64,000 nucleotides of DNA from Luteipulveratus mongoliensis (GCF_001190945.1 NZ_CP011112.1:2480001-2544000), one strand, 5' to 3'; counted from the first letter of the stretch, positions 53,715 to 62,676 are shown. Notes: generated from the letters alone by a model not told the origin. A program made the numbers and translations.

Positions 53715-53743
53715 AGTTTTGCAACGGAAGATAAGATCGTCAA
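53715..53743 (-). promoter_or_regulatory. Possible promoter of the alpha-galactosidase gene
   Basis: On the minus strand TTGACG (53743-53738) and AAAACT (53720-53715) are 17 bases apart, an acceptable -35/-10 pair with a weak -10. The region is unusually AT-rich and shared with the divergent ROK gene, so it may also contain the operator. Confidence 0.4.
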
Positions 53744-53773
53744 CAGGTGTCCGTGAGAGACGGGAGAGTGTCG

Positions 53774-54916
53774 ATGCAGCACTGGCGATGGGACGGGCTC
53801 AGCGCGGGCGAGCGGCAGATCGCGCTCGAGCTGCTCCGGCGTGGACCCATGTCCCGTGCTGCTCTGGCACGGCACCTGTCACTTTCGGCGCCGAGCCTGA
53901 CCAGGCTCACCAAGCCTCTGATGGACTCGGGCCTGCTCGTCGCAGGCCCCGAAACGCCTGCGGGACAAGGCCGTCCGGCCACACCGTTGCAGGTTGATCA
54001 TGGTGAGCACCGGGTCGTCGGCATCAAGATCACGGCCGACCGGGTATACGGCGTGTGCACCGATCTGCGAGCTCAGGTGCTGTCCTCGCGGTCACGCGCC
54101 CTCCGCTCACGATCGCCCGAGCGCGTGGTGCGGGCCGTCGCTGAGCTTGTGCGTGCGCTCCTGGATGACGGCCCCTTGGCCGCGGTGGGTGTGTCACTGG
54201 GTGGACAGACTGTCGGTCATCGCTCGGTGTCGCGGGCGCCGTTCCTCGACTGGGTCGATGTCGACCTGGCCGATCTGCTCGAGAACGAGCTGGAGGTCCC
54301 GGTCACGGTCGAGAACGACGTGGTCGCCCTGGCCGAGAGTGAGCTGTGGTTCGGTGCGGGCACCCAGCACGACCACTTCGCTCTGGTGACGGTCGGTGCC
54401 GGTGTCGGGCTGGGTCTCGTGGTCGACGGGCTGCAGGTGACCACGCCGGACAGCGGTGTCGGCACCGTCGGCCATCTGCCGCTCGGTGTCGGAGACGTGA
54501 CCTGCGATGAGGGGCACGTCGGGTGCGTCTCCGGACTGCTGACGGCCCGTGCGATCACCGACGCGATCACCCGGGCGACCGGTCGGCCACTGACGCTCGA
54601 CGAGGCGTTCGCGCTGGCGTCCGGCGACCCAGGCGTACGGACCGCACTGGCTGCATCGGGAGCGCTGCTCGGGCGTCTGCTCGGGCTGATCGCCAACGTG
54701 TCACTCGCCAGCCACCTGGTGGTGGCGGGCGAAGTGGCTCCGTTGGCCCGCGTGGCGCGGGAGGAGGTGCTGACCGGCAGTCGTGACTACCGCCCGGAGC
54801 CCTTGCTGCCGCTCGATATCGAGGTACGTGAGGGCGGGTTCGTCGACTGGGCACGGGGGGCTGCCGTCGTCGGGATCCAGCGGTTGGTCGGCGGACAGGC
54901 CTCTGCCGACACGTGA
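53774..54916 (+). CDS. ROK-family transcriptional regulator
   Basis: A 380-aa sugar-responsive regulator. The N-terminal winged helix (IALELLRRGPMSRAALARHL, then SLTRLTKPLMDSGLLV) binds DNA. The ROK domain has VGVSLGGQTVG, the active-site-like VENDVVALAESELWFGAG, and VGTVGHLPLG. The usual zinc motif CxCGxxGCxE is degenerate here (CDEGHVGC), so structural zinc and kinase activity are doubtful. ATG 53774 has GGGAG at 53762-53766; GTG 53747 is an alternative. It faces the alpha-galactosidase gene, the likely target. Confidence 0.88.
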   Translation: MQHWRWDGLSAGERQIALELLRRGPMSRAALARHLSLSAPSLTRLTKPLMDSGLLVAGPETPAGQGRPATPLQVDHGEHRVVGIKITADRVYGVCTDLRAQVLSSRSRALRSRSPERVVRAVAELVRALLDDGPLAAVGVSLGGQTVGHRSVSRAPFLDWVDVDLADLLENELEVPVTVENDVVALAESELWFGAGTQHDHFALVTVGAGVGLGLVVDGLQVTTPDSGVGTVGHLPLGVGDVTCDEGHVGCVSGLLTARAITDAITRATGRPLTLDEAFALASGDPGVRTALAASGALLGRLLGLIANVSLASHLVVAGEVAPLARVAREEVLTGSRDYRPEPLLPLDIEVREGGFVDWARGAAVVGIQRLVGGQASADT

Positions 54917-54924
54917 TTCGAGCC

Positions 54925-55842
54925 CTAGGCCGGTTCGGCAACCCAGATCATCGGGTCGCCCCAGCCGAGGTCGCTGATCCCATGGGCGTCGAGCGCGCGG
55001 ACGACCAGCGTGCGCCGATGTGCGGCGAAGGTCAGCACGTGGGCGATCATCCCGCCGTAGGTGAACACTGCCGGTCGCTCGCCCAGCGCGTCGACGAACG
55101 TGTCGTCCAGGCGGCCCTGGTCGACGGTGTCGCGGACATGAGCGAGGTAGCGCGGCGCCTGCTCGGCGAGTCGCTGACGCATGGCGGTGATGCTCTCGTG
55201 CTCCTCGATCTCGAAGGAGTAGTCGTCGTTCTCCATCGCGGCGTTCCACATGTTCATCTGGCCGACCAGACGCGACAGGAGGCGGCGGATGGTCATGACG
55301 TCGGGGTCGTCATCCAGGCCATACACGATGCGGGCGTCGAGCTGTTCGTCCGTCAGGCGCGCGGCCCGCTCGATCATCTCGGTGGTCAACCAGATGTGGT
55401 GCTGGATCATGCGGGTGAGCAGGTCCATGGCAGTCACCTTCGTGGGTGCGGGCAGCCGGATGCTGCCGGGTGGATAGAAGTGGACGTCGTTCGCGGCGGC
55501 GATCTTGAAGTGCGTCGGATGCGACCGCCACGCGCGCGGTGCGACGCCGAAGCCTCGAGCGAAGGCACGGGTGAAGGCCTCGTGCGAGCCGTAGCCGGCC
55601 GCCACGGCGACATCGAGGATGCTGCGATCCGTGGTCGCCAGCTGGTAGGCCGCTCGCTCCAGCAGGAGCCGACGACGCAGTCGAGCGGGTGGTTCGCCCG
55701 CGACCGAGGAGACGATCCGGTCCAGATGGAAGCGAGACAGGTACAGCCGGTGGGCGAGGTCGTCGGCGCCGGCCGCGTGATCATCGAGCGAGTCGGCCAG
55801 GACGTCGACGAACGCGTGGAACGTGTCAGCCGGGGACGTCAT
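54925..55842 (-). CDS. AraC-type regulator fused to a DinB-like domain
   Basis: A 305-aa two-domain protein. Residues about 10-108 form a complete AraC/XylS DNA-binding domain (AHRLYLSRFHLDRIVSSVAG; then VAVAAGYGSHEAFTRAFARG; APRAWR). Residues about 140-305 are DinB-like: MIQHHIWLTTEMIERAA, MNMWNAAMEN and the terminal IAHVLTFAAHRRTLVVRAL, with His residues placed as in metal-binding DinB bundles. The usual order in AraC proteins is reversed, with the sensor at the C-terminus. It probably senses a small molecule or damage. The stop is 8 bases from the convergent ROK gene. Confidence 0.82.
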   Translation of the reverse strand: MTSPADTFHAFVDVLADSLDDHAAGADDLAHRLYLSRFHLDRIVSSVAGEPPARLRRRLLLERAAYQLATTDRSILDVAVAAGYGSHEAFTRAFARGFGVAPRAWRSHPTHFKIAAANDVHFYPPGSIRLPAPTKVTAMDLLTRMIQHHIWLTTEMIERAARLTDEQLDARIVYGLDDDPDVMTIRRLLSRLVGQMNMWNAAMENDDYSFEIEEHESITAMRQRLAEQAPRYLAHVRDTVDQGRLDDTFVDALGERPAVFTYGGMIAHVLTFAAHRRTLVVRALDAHGISDLGWGDPMIWVAEPA

Positions 55843-55912
55843 GACGTCGATCCTGCGCCATGAGGGCTGTCGTCCGTTTGATCGTCCTTGCGCGAGGTGA
55901 CGACCGGCCGTC

Positions 55913-56680
55913 TCAGCTCCAGTTGACCTGCATCCGCTCGCGCCACAGGCTGATCACGTCGAGACCATCACAGGTCACCTCGTCGCCGCGGTTCCACAGC
56001 CCGAGGTAGAGCTGTGCTGCGGTGCCGTGCACGATCGCGTCCGCGTCCTGCTGCTCGGTGCCGCGTCGGACCTCGAACGGTCCTTCGCTGACGACGGCCC
56101 GCCAGACATCTCCTGTGTCGCTGGCGCGCACCTCGACGTCGACGCGGCGCGAGGCGCGCAGGTCTTCCTTGGAGCGAGTGGCAAAGCCGCACAGCAGCTC
56201 ATCCACCCCGTCTGCTGCGAGCTCGGGCGAGATGTCCGCATCGATCGACTTGGGGATGCCGCCAACGTGTGCGGCGAGCGCGTCGACGGCGTGGATCGTG
56301 GTCTCGTGGCACTGCCGGCGAGCCCACGCCTCACGTGGTCGTGGTGCGTCGTTGAGGAAGAACCACACGTCGAGGTCGGCCGGAGCGCGCCGCAACGACG
56401 CCAGCAGCACATCGGAGCCGTGGCCGAACCAGGCGAGCGGATCGCCGGATGCCAGGCCCTCCTCCTCGAGCTCCTCGGTGCTGCGGCCAGGCTCCTCGCG
56501 CACGATGGCGGTCGCCCACCGGTGCACCATGCCCACGTGCGCGATCAGCCGGTTGACGGTCCAGCCACGGCAGGTCGGGACCGCGGTCTCCAAAGGGGTC
56601 GACTCGGCGTACGCATGGAGCCGGGTGGTCGCCAGCGAGAGCCCGTCGAGGTGCTTCCGCATCGGCAGGATCGTCGGCAT
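55913..56680 (-). CDS. Maleylpyruvate isomerase-family, mycothiol-dependent type protein
   Basis: A 255-aa protein of the MDMPI N-terminal domain family (DinB-related four-helix bundle). The metal-binding pattern is seen in RLIAHVGMVHRWATAIV, with His also in RRQCHETTIHAVDALAAHVGG. The C-terminal domain (VVSEGPFEVRRGTEQQDADA to YLGLWNRGDEV) is also typical. Family members use or are thought to use mycothiol, the actinobacterial thiol. ATG 56680 is chosen; the upstream extension lies in the proS promoter region. The substrate is unknown. Confidence 0.85.
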   Translation of the reverse strand: MPTILPMRKHLDGLSLATTRLHAYAESTPLETAVPTCRGWTVNRLIAHVGMVHRWATAIVREEPGRSTEELEEEGLASGDPLAWFGHGSDVLLASLRRAPADLDVWFFLNDAPRPREAWARRQCHETTIHAVDALAAHVGGIPKSIDADISPELAADGVDELLCGFATRSKEDLRASRRVDVEVRASDTGDVWRAVVSEGPFEVRRGTEQQDADAIVHGTAAQLYLGLWNRGDEVTCDGLDVISLWRERMQVNWS

Positions 56681-56850
56681 GGCCCAACCGTACGCGTGTG
56701 GCCGCTGTGGCGACAGATGCGACAGACCGCGGGGTCGTCGAGGGTGTTCGAAGACAATGCCTCGGACAACTCGGGTGAGATGGGCGTCGTACGGCGGATA
56801 TCCTCGCCCACGCGGCCCGACCAGCCGCACGACCGACGAGGAGATCACCC

Positions 56851-58617
56851 GTGGCACTGCGCATGTCGACCCTGTTCCTGCGAACCCTTCGTGAGGACCC
56901 GGCCGACGCTGAGCTCCCGGGGCACAAGCTGCTCGTCCGTGCGGGCTACATCCGTCGGGTGGCGCCCGGCATCTACACCTGGCTGCCGCTCGGGATGAAG
57001 GTGCTCGGCAAGGTCGAGGACATCGTCCGCGAGGAGATGAACCAGATCGGCTCGCAGGAGGTGAAGTTCCCCGCGCTGCTGCCGCGTGAGCCCTACGAGG
57101 CGACGGGCCGCTGGACGGAGTACGGCGACAACCTGTTCCGCCTCCAGGACCGCAAGGAGACCGACCTGCTGCTCGGCCCGACGCACGAGGAGATGTTCTG
57201 CCTCGCGGTCAAGGACATGTACTCCTCCTACAAGGACCTGCCGCTGTCGCTCTACCAGATCCAGAACAAGTACCGCGACGAAGCCCGTCCGCGCGCCGGC
57301 ATCCTGCGCGGCCGCGAGTTCATCATGAAGGACGCCTACTCCTTCGACATCGACCAGGCGGGGCTGCAGAAGGCGTACGACGGCTTCCGCGAGGCCTATG
57401 TCCGCATCTTCAACCGGCTCGGCTTCGAGTACGTCATCGTGCACGCCGACTCCGGTGCGATGGGTGGCTCGGCGTCGGAGGAGTTCCTGGCCGTCAACGA
57501 GAACGGCGAGGACACCTTCGTCCGCGACGAGCACGGCTACGCCGCCAACGTCGAGGCCGTGACGGTGCCCCAGGCAGCCGAGATCGATGCTTCGAGCACG
57601 CCTACCGCGCAGGTCCACGACACTCCGGACACACCGACCATTGCGACGTTGGTCGATGCTCTCAACGCGAATCACGCTCGTACTGATGGGCGTTCGTGGG
57701 ACGGGGCAGACACGCTGAAGAACGTGCTCGTCATGCTCGCTCACCCTGACGGCACCCGTGAGCCCCTGGCGATCGGCCTGCCCGGCGACCGTGAGGTCGA
57801 CGCCAAGCGGCTCGAGGTGCAGGTCGCACCCGCCGAGGTCGAGCCGTTCGAGGAGAAGGACTTCGCGGCGTACCCGATGCTGGCCAAGGGCTACATCGGC
57901 CCGGGCGTCCTGGGCGAGGAGAAGTCGTCCAAGATTCGCTACCTGCTCGACCCGTCGATCGCGGTCGGTTCGGCCTGGGTGACCGGTGCCGACGAGCATG
58001 GCAAGCACGTGCTGCACCTGGTGCACGGCCGCGACTTCACCGCTGACGGCACGATCCAGGCCGGCGAGATCCGCCAGGGCGACATCTCGCCCGACGGCAA
58101 GGGCACGCTCAAGCTCGCGCGCGGTATCGAGATGGGTCACATCTTCCAGCTCGGCACCAAGTACGCCGAGGCGCTCGGTCTGAAGGTGCTCGACGAGAAC
58201 GGCAAGCTCGTCACCGTCACGATGGGTTCGTACGGCGTCGGCGTCACGCGTGCGGTCGGCGTCATCGCCGAGGACAACAACGACGAGTACGGCCTGGTCT
58301 GGCCGCGCGAGATCGCGCCGGCCGACGTCCACGTGGTCGTGGCGAGCAAGGATGCGGCGGTCTACGTACGGACCGACGAGATCGTGCGCCAGCTGGAGGC
58401 CCAGGGCCTGGCCGTCCTGTACGACGACCGGCCGAAGGTCTCGCCCGGCGTGAAGTTCAAGGACGCCGAGCTGATCGGTGTGCCGACGATCCTGGTGATC
58501 GGCAAGGGGCTGGCCGACGGCAAGGTCGAGATCAAGGACCGTCGGTCGGGCGAGCGCCGTGAGGTGGCCGTGGACGCCGTCGTCACGTCGGTCGTCGATG
58601 AGGTTCGCGGGTCTTGA
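56851..58617 (+). CDS. proS: Prolyl-tRNA synthetase (bacterial type)
   Basis: Charges tRNA-Pro. Class II motifs are present: [16 protein letters not shown] (motif 1 region), [20 protein letters not shown] (motif 2) and [15 protein letters not shown] (motif 3). The editing (INS) insertion between motifs 2 and 3 spans about residues 225-385, marking the bacterial type able to clear mischarged Ala-tRNA-Pro. The C-terminal anticodon-binding domain follows ([10 protein letters not shown] to [11 protein letters not shown]). GTG 56851 has GAGGAG at 56838-56843. The 588 aa are normal. Its stop overlaps the HAD gene start. Confidence 0.96.
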   Translation: MALRMSTLFLRTLREDPADAELPGHKLLVRAGYIRRVAPGIYTWLPLGMKVLGKVEDIVREEMNQIGSQEVKFPALLPREPYEATGRWTEYGDNLFRLQDRKETDLLLGPTHEEMFCLAVKDMYSSYKDLPLSLYQIQNKYRDEARPRAGILRGREFIMKDAYSFDIDQAGLQKAYDGFREAYVRIFNRLGFEYVIVHADSGAMGGSASEEFLAVNENGEDTFVRDEHGYAANVEAVTVPQAAEIDASSTPTAQVHDTPDTPTIATLVDALNANHARTDGRSWDGADTLKNVLVMLAHPDGTREPLAIGLPGDREVDAKRLEVQVAPAEVEPFEEKDFAAYPMLAKGYIGPGVLGEEKSSKIRYLLDPSIAVGSAWVTGADEHGKHVLHLVHGRDFTADGTIQAGEIRQGDISPDGKGTLKLARGIEMGHIFQLGTKYAEALGLKVLDENGKLVTVTMGSYGVGVTRAVGVIAEDNNDEYGLVWPREIAPADVHVVVASKDAAVYVRTDEIVRQLEAQGLAVLYDDRPKVSPGVKFKDAELIGVPTILVIGKGLADGKVEIKDRRSGERREVAVDAVVTSVVDEVRGS

Positions 58618-59348
58618 GCGCGCCGTCCTCCGCCCGGCCGCTCGAGGCCGTGATCTTCGACTGGGGCGGCACGCTGACGCCGTGGCACGCGATCGACCTG
58701 CGTGAGCAGTGGCAGGTCTACGCGCGTCAGATCCACGACGACCGGGAGCGGGCGGAGGCGCTCGGCGACGCGATCCTGGCTGCCGAGCACGACTCCTGGC
58801 AGCACGTTCGCAAGGCGCAGACCTCGGCGCGGATGGAGGAGATCCTCGCTGAGGCCGGGGCCGATCTCGGGCACACGCAGCACGAGGCGGGCGTGGCGGC
58901 GTACAGGTCCTTCTGGCACGAGCACACGATCACTGACCCACAGGTAGGTCCCCTGTGGGAAGGCTTGCGCGCCAAGGGGATTCGCGTGGGCGTGCTGTCC
59001 AACACGATCTGGTCCGGTGACTACCACCGTGGCATCTTCGAGCGCGACGGTGTGGCCCACCTGATCGATGGCCAGATCTACTCCAGCGAGATCCCGTGGA
59101 CCAAGCCGCACGTCGAGGCCTATCGCGCGGCTGCCGATGCTGTCGGCGTCGACCCGCGGGCGTGTGCTTACGTCGGCGACCGGTTGTTCGAGGACGTCTA
59201 CGGCAGTCAGCAGGCCGGTATGCGCGCGATCCTGATCCCGCACTCCGACATCCCGGTCAACCAGCGGGTCGAGGGCGTGGAGGCGACACCCGATGCCCAG
59301 GCGCACGAGCTGCTCGACGTCCTCACGATCGTCGACTCCTGGACCTGA
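58614..59348 (+). CDS. HAD-superfamily hydrolase with variant DWGGT motif
   Basis: A 244-aa Rossmannoid HAD protein. Motif I reads [12 protein letters not shown]: the nucleophile D16 is present but the second Asp of DxDxT, the general acid of phosphatases, is Gly18. Motif II is VLSNT, motif III the Lys in [11 protein letters not shown], and motif [13 protein letters not shown], so the rest is intact. The start is TTG 58614, overlapping the proS stop by four bases. The last 26 bases overlap the convergent IMPase-like gene. The function is unknown; phosphatase activity may be weak or altered. Confidence 0.85.
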   Translation: MSAPSSARPLEAVIFDWGGTLTPWHAIDLREQWQVYARQIHDDRERAEALGDAILAAEHDSWQHVRKAQTSARMEEILAEAGADLGHTQHEAGVAAYRSFWHEHTITDPQVGPLWEGLRAKGIRVGVLSNTIWSGDYHRGIFERDGVAHLIDGQIYSSEIPWTKPHVEAYRAAADAVGVDPRACAYVGDRLFEDVYGSQQAGMRAILIPHSDIPVNQRVEGVEATPDAQAHELLDVLTIVDSWT

Positions 59349-60126
59349 TCAGCCCGAGCAGAGCCTCGTGCGTGGAGTGGTCGGCGGCCACGACCAGGCC
59401 GTTGACCTCAGCGCCCAGTGGCGCGCCGTGCAGGTCGGTCACCACGCAGCCTGCCGCCTGGCACAGCGCGATGCCTGCGCTGAAGTGCACGTTGTCCCGG
59501 AGGTCGCCGTCGGTGACATAGGCCGCACGACGACCCGCCGCCACCCAGGCAACAGCGAGCGTCGATGAGATGACGCGGGGCCGGAATATGTCGAGGAAGG
59601 CGTTGTCGCCGAGCAGGTCGGCGGCCCGGAAGGTTGCGCCGTTCGGGAATGGCGCGTCGATGTTGATGTCGACGATGAGGGACTGTGCGTTCGGTGCGAT
59701 CGGCTCGTCGCTTCCATCGCGTCGCAGGACAGCGCGTCCCTCGTCCGTCCAGAAGATCTCTCCCGAGATCGGGTCGGCGACGGCTGCAACGTCGACGCGG
59801 CCGTGCGCACGCAGGGCGACATTGACTGCTGCCAAAGGGGTCTCGGCTGCGAAGTTGAGGGTGCCGCACAGCGGGTCGATGAGCCACGTGCGATCGCCTG
59901 CGCCGGACTGGCCGGACTGGCCGGACTCCTCGGCGACCAGGGCGTCTAGGGGACGGTGGCTGCGTACGACGTCAAGGATCACGCGTTCGGCGTCGATATC
60001 TGCGTCGGTCGCAAAGTCGTTGGGGGACTTCGCAATTCGGGTCAGCGTCGCACCGTAGCGAGATCTGACGATGGCAGCACCCGCTTCTGCGGCGGTCCGA
60101 GCCAGTGCAGAGTCAGAGAGATTCAC
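59323..60126 (-). CDS. Inositol monophosphatase-family protein with altered metal ligands
   Basis: A 267-aa protein of the IMPase/FBPase/CysQ superfamily. The first metal region ATDADIDAERVI and E66-E67 are present. The canonical DPxDGTxNF reads DPLCGTLNF, so D84 is kept but the next Asp is Cys87. The second site, usually WDxAAG, reads VHFSAG. Two of the usual Asp ligands are therefore replaced by Cys and His. The fold is clear but standard Mg-dependent phosphatase activity is doubtful. GTG 60126 overlaps the CGNR gene stop, so they are coupled. Confidence 0.85.
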   Translation of the reverse strand: MNLSDSALARTAAEAGAAIVRSRYGATLTRIAKSPNDFATDADIDAERVILDVVRSHRPLDALVAEESGQSGQSGAGDRTWLIDPLCGTLNFAAETPLAAVNVALRAHGRVDVAAVADPISGEIFWTDEGRAVLRRDGSDEPIAPNAQSLIVDINIDAPFPNGATFRAADLLGDNAFLDIFRPRVISSTLAVAWVAAGRRAAYVTDGDLRDNVHFSAGIALCQAAGCVVTDLHGAPLGAEVNGLVVAADHSTHEALLGLIRSRSRRS

Positions 60127-60656
60127 CGCGCGACGCTATCGCGCTCCCGCGAGCGGTGCCTGCGGACTGCTTCGCGGCTGGCGCACCGGGTCGAGCAGTA
60201 GCGCTGGCGGCCGTTGCGCGACACGTCGGCGTAGACCCGGTCGCAGTCGCCCGCGGCGCAGCGGGCGAGCCGGCTCATCCCGCGGCTGGTGAGGTGCATC
60301 GCTGTGCCGACGCTGATCAGAGCGGTCAGCACACCGGCCAGGGAGCGATCGCTGTCGCGGTAGTGGATGTGCCAGGACTCGCCGGAGTGGTTGGTGACAC
60401 GGGGGTGCTCGGCGTGGGCCTCGAGCAGCGCGTTCAGGCGCGCAACGCGCGTGACATCGTCCGGTGCATCGACGATCCCGAGCCAGGCGTCGAGGAAGGC
60501 GAGGGACTCGGCCAGGTCGGTCCGGCGTACGGGCATATCGATGACGACCCCCGCGTCGGCGCACCGCGTGCGCAGCTCGTCGAGTGTCTCCGGGAGCTTG
60601 TTGATGAGCTCGACGGCGAGCAGCACGGGCTCCTCGCCGTAAGGGTTGATATGCAT
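60123..60656 (-). CDS. CGNR zinc-finger (ABATE-type) protein
   Basis: A 177-aa probable DNA-binding regulator. The N-terminal alpha-helical ABATE-like region (LAVELINKLPETLDELRTRC and following) precedes a C-terminal CGNR zinc finger: four cysteines in ARCAAGDCDRVYAD and QRYCSTRCASREAVRRHR (about residues 130-165), ending in basic residues. The usual CGNR word itself is not exact here, reading SRNGRQRYC. It starts at 60656 and is divergent from the TauE-type gene. Coupling to the IMPase-like gene suggests a shared regulon. Confidence 0.84.
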   Translation of the reverse strand: MHINPYGEEPVLLAVELINKLPETLDELRTRCADAGVVIDMPVRRTDLAESLAFLDAWLGIVDAPDDVTRVARLNALLEAHAEHPRVTNHSGESWHIHYRDSDRSLAGVLTALISVGTAMHLTSRGMSRLARCAAGDCDRVYADVSRNGRQRYCSTRCASREAVRRHRSRERDSVAR

Positions 60657-60741
60657 AAGGCCATTACAGCACGCTAGGGTGCGTCACGAGACGGATCTGA
60701 CAGCAGTCAGTCGTCGAGAGCTGTCCCGAAGGAGATCCGCG

Positions 60742-61527
60742 TTGAGCGACCCGTCCGTGCTCACTCTTGTCCTGCTCGTGCTCGCGGCGCTCACCGCTGG
60801 GTGGGTCGACGCCGTCGTCGGCGGTGGAGGACTCGTCCAGCTGCCGGCACTGATGATCGCCTTCCCCGGAGCCGCGCCCGTCCAGCTGCTGGCCACCAAC
60901 AAGCTCGGCTCGATCTGCGGCACCTCGACCAGCTCGATCACCTACCTACGACGCGTGCGCCCGGACCTGCGGACCGCAATCCCGTTGGCGCTGCTGGCTT
61001 TTGGCGGTGCTCTGGTCGGAGCACTGATCGCGTCGCACATCCCGCGGTCGGCATTCAACCCGGTGATCCTGGTGGTCCTGATCGCGGTCGGTGCCTACAC
61101 GATCCTCAAGCCGACCGTGGGTGAGCACACCGCCCTGCGCTTCAGCGGACATCACCACTACGTCGTCGCCAGCATCGCCGGCTTTGCCATCGGGATGTAC
61201 GACGGTGCGCTCGGTCCGGGGACCGGCTCCTTCTTGGTCTTCGCGCTGGTCGGGCTGATGGGCTACGGCTTCCTCGAGGCGAGCGCCAAGGCCAAGCTCG
61301 CCAACTTCGCGACCAACCTGGCCTCCCTCGTGATCTTCGTGCCGCAGGGCGCCGTCGTCTGGTCGATCGGTCTGCTGATGGGCGTCGCCAACCTGGCTGG
61401 CGGCTACCTCGGCGCCAGGACAGCCGTCGCCAAGGGATCGAGATTCATCCGCATCGTGTTCGTGTGCGTGGTCAGTGCGTTCGTGCTGAAGATCGGCTGG
61501 GACGTGATCCAGCAGGTCCGCGGCTGA
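60742..61527 (+). CDS. TauE/SafE-family membrane transporter
   Basis: A 261-aa inner-membrane protein of the sulfite exporter TauE/SafE family with about eight helices in two halves. The first half has GWVDAVVGGGGLVQLPALM and ATNKLGSICGTSTSSITY; the second has GMYDGALGPGTGSFLVFAL and SAKAKLANFATNLASL, both matching the family repeat. The start is TTG 60742 with a strong AAGGAG at 60729-60734; upstream in-frame sequence to 60646 lies in the divergent promoter. The substrate may be sulfite or an organosulfonate and is not determinable. Confidence 0.9.
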   Translation: MSDPSVLTLVLLVLAALTAGWVDAVVGGGGLVQLPALMIAFPGAAPVQLLATNKLGSICGTSTSSITYLRRVRPDLRTAIPLALLAFGGALVGALIASHIPRSAFNPVILVVLIAVGAYTILKPTVGEHTALRFSGHHHYVVASIAGFAIGMYDGALGPGTGSFLVFALVGLMGYGFLEASAKAKLANFATNLASLVIFVPQGAVVWSIGLLMGVANLAGGYLGARTAVAKGSRFIRIVFVCVVSAFVLKIGWDVIQQVRG

Positions 61528-61542
61528 GCATCAGGTACGTGC

Positions 61543-61570
61543 TGTGAACAGATCTGACGACCTGTTCACA
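61543..61570. promoter_or_regulatory. Inverted repeat with GTGAAC half-sites (1)
   Basis: TGTGAACAG (61543-61551) is mirrored by CTGTTCACA (61562-61570) with a 10-base spacer. It starts 16 bases after the TauE gene stop. It could be a terminator, but the shared half-site with the second repeat suggests an operator. Confidence 0.55.
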
Positions 61571-61614
61571 TCTCTGAGGGAGCCTATGTAGCGCTGCCCT
61601 CCGTCCGAGGCGAA

Positions 61615-61636
61615 GTGAACCGAGACACCGGTTCAC
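61615..61636. promoter_or_regulatory. Inverted repeat with GTGAAC half-sites (2)
   Basis: GTGAACCG (61615-61622) is mirrored by CGGTTCAC (61629-61636) with a 6-base spacer, 22 bases before the M23 peptidase start. The outer GTGAAC/GTTCAC matches the repeat at 61543-61570. Confidence 0.55.
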
Positions 61637-61658
61637 ACACCTCAGGGAGGACAGGAAC

Positions 61659-62636
61659 ATGCGCTACACACGGAGAGCACGGATCTCGACGCTGGTTGTC
61701 GCGGGAGGGCTGGTCGCTGCAGTCGGCGGCATCGGGTTGAGCCAGATGTCCGCGGAGGCGAGCCAGGGCAGCAAGAGCTCGACGATGTCGAACGCCACGG
61801 CCAAGCCGAACTTCCAGCTGCCGTTCTCGTGCGGCACCACGATGCAGCTGGACAGCTGGGCCCGGCACGACCACGCCCCTGCCCTCGACATCCGCACCCA
61901 TCCGCTGGGGCACCAGGAGGAGGGCCGGCCGGTCCTGGCGTCCGCGGGGGGCACGGTGAAGGAGTCGTCGTACGACAGTGGCGCCGGCAACTACGTGCTC
62001 ATCAACCATGGCGGCGGCTGGTACACCGTCTACATCCACCTGCAGAGCAAGAACGTGCGTGCGGGCCAGAAGGTCGCGCTCGGCACCGTCATCGGCAAGC
62101 TCGGTCACTCCGGTGCCAACTCCAACGGCGTGAACCACCTGCACTACGAACAGCTCTACGACGCCAACCACAACGGCCACCTCGACTGGGGCGTCCCCGG
62201 TGGTGAGGACCGCCCGGCCGTGTTCAACGGCGCGAAGTCGGCCAAGGACGTACACGGCAAGGTCACGTCCTTCGGCACGCCTGGCGGCGAGTGGCTGGTC
62301 AAGAGCCACAACAGGTGCGGGAGCAACCCGACGCCGCCGAAGCCCCCGAAGCCGGGGCACAAGAAGTACTACGTCGACACCTTCGCCAACGCGGCGGGCT
62401 ATGCCAAGCCGGGCTCGCACCGCACCGGCACCCTCAACAAGGGCAAGAACTACGTGTTCTGCAAGGCCAAGGGGCCGAAGGTCCAGCACGGCAGCCAGTA
62501 CAACTCCTGGTGGCTGAAGACCGACCTCGACAGTGGCAGTCCGTGGAAGGGCCAGTACGTCTCCGCCTACTACCTGTCGCGGTGGGGCAGCAACGTGGCC
62601 AAGGACAACAGCGGCACGACGATCCCGACCTGCTGA
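61659..62636 (+). CDS. Secreted M23-family peptidase with C-terminal SH3-like domain
   Basis: A 325-aa exported cell-wall endopeptidase-type protein. The signal peptide covers about residues 1-35. The LytM/M23 domain has the zinc ligands in WARHDHAPALDI (H...D) and NHLHYEQLY (HxH), with GNYVLINHGGGWYTVYIHLQ between, as in active enzymes. A proline-rich linker (PTPPKPPKPG) leads to a C-terminal SH3-like module (YVDTFANAAGYAKPGSHRTG to WWLKTDLDSG). ATG 61659 has a GGAGGACAGG leader and two inverted repeats upstream. It is likely a muralytic enzyme with its own regulation. Confidence 0.9.
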   Translation: MRYTRRARISTLVVAGGLVAAVGGIGLSQMSAEASQGSKSSTMSNATAKPNFQLPFSCGTTMQLDSWARHDHAPALDIRTHPLGHQEEGRPVLASAGGTVKESSYDSGAGNYVLINHGGGWYTVYIHLQSKNVRAGQKVALGTVIGKLGHSGANSNGVNHLHYEQLYDANHNGHLDWGVPGGEDRPAVFNGAKSAKDVHGKVTSFGTPGGEWLVKSHNRCGSNPTPPKPPKPGHKKYYVDTFANAAGYAKPGSHRTGTLNKGKNYVFCKAKGPKVQHGSQYNSWWLKTDLDSGSPWKGQYVSAYYLSRWGSNVAKDNSGTTIPTC

Positions 62637-62645
62637 GTCCGGGCG

Positions 62646-62676
62646 CGCCCGGCCCTCCAGATGGACGGGCCGGGCG
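62646..62676 (+). terminator. Terminator after the M23 peptidase gene
   Basis: CGCCCGGCCC (62646-62655) pairs perfectly with GGGCCGGGCG (62667-62676) around an 11-base loop, 10 bases after the stop. It is very GC-rich and has no T tract. Confidence 0.75.

Noticed and set aside
56681-56850. T-box leader before proS
   Set aside because: No antiterminator-type conserved block or convincing specifier stem could be found in the 170 bases.
56845-58332. 495-codon minus-strand open frame over proS
   Set aside because: No recognisable domain, and it is antisense to a complete prolyl-tRNA synthetase.
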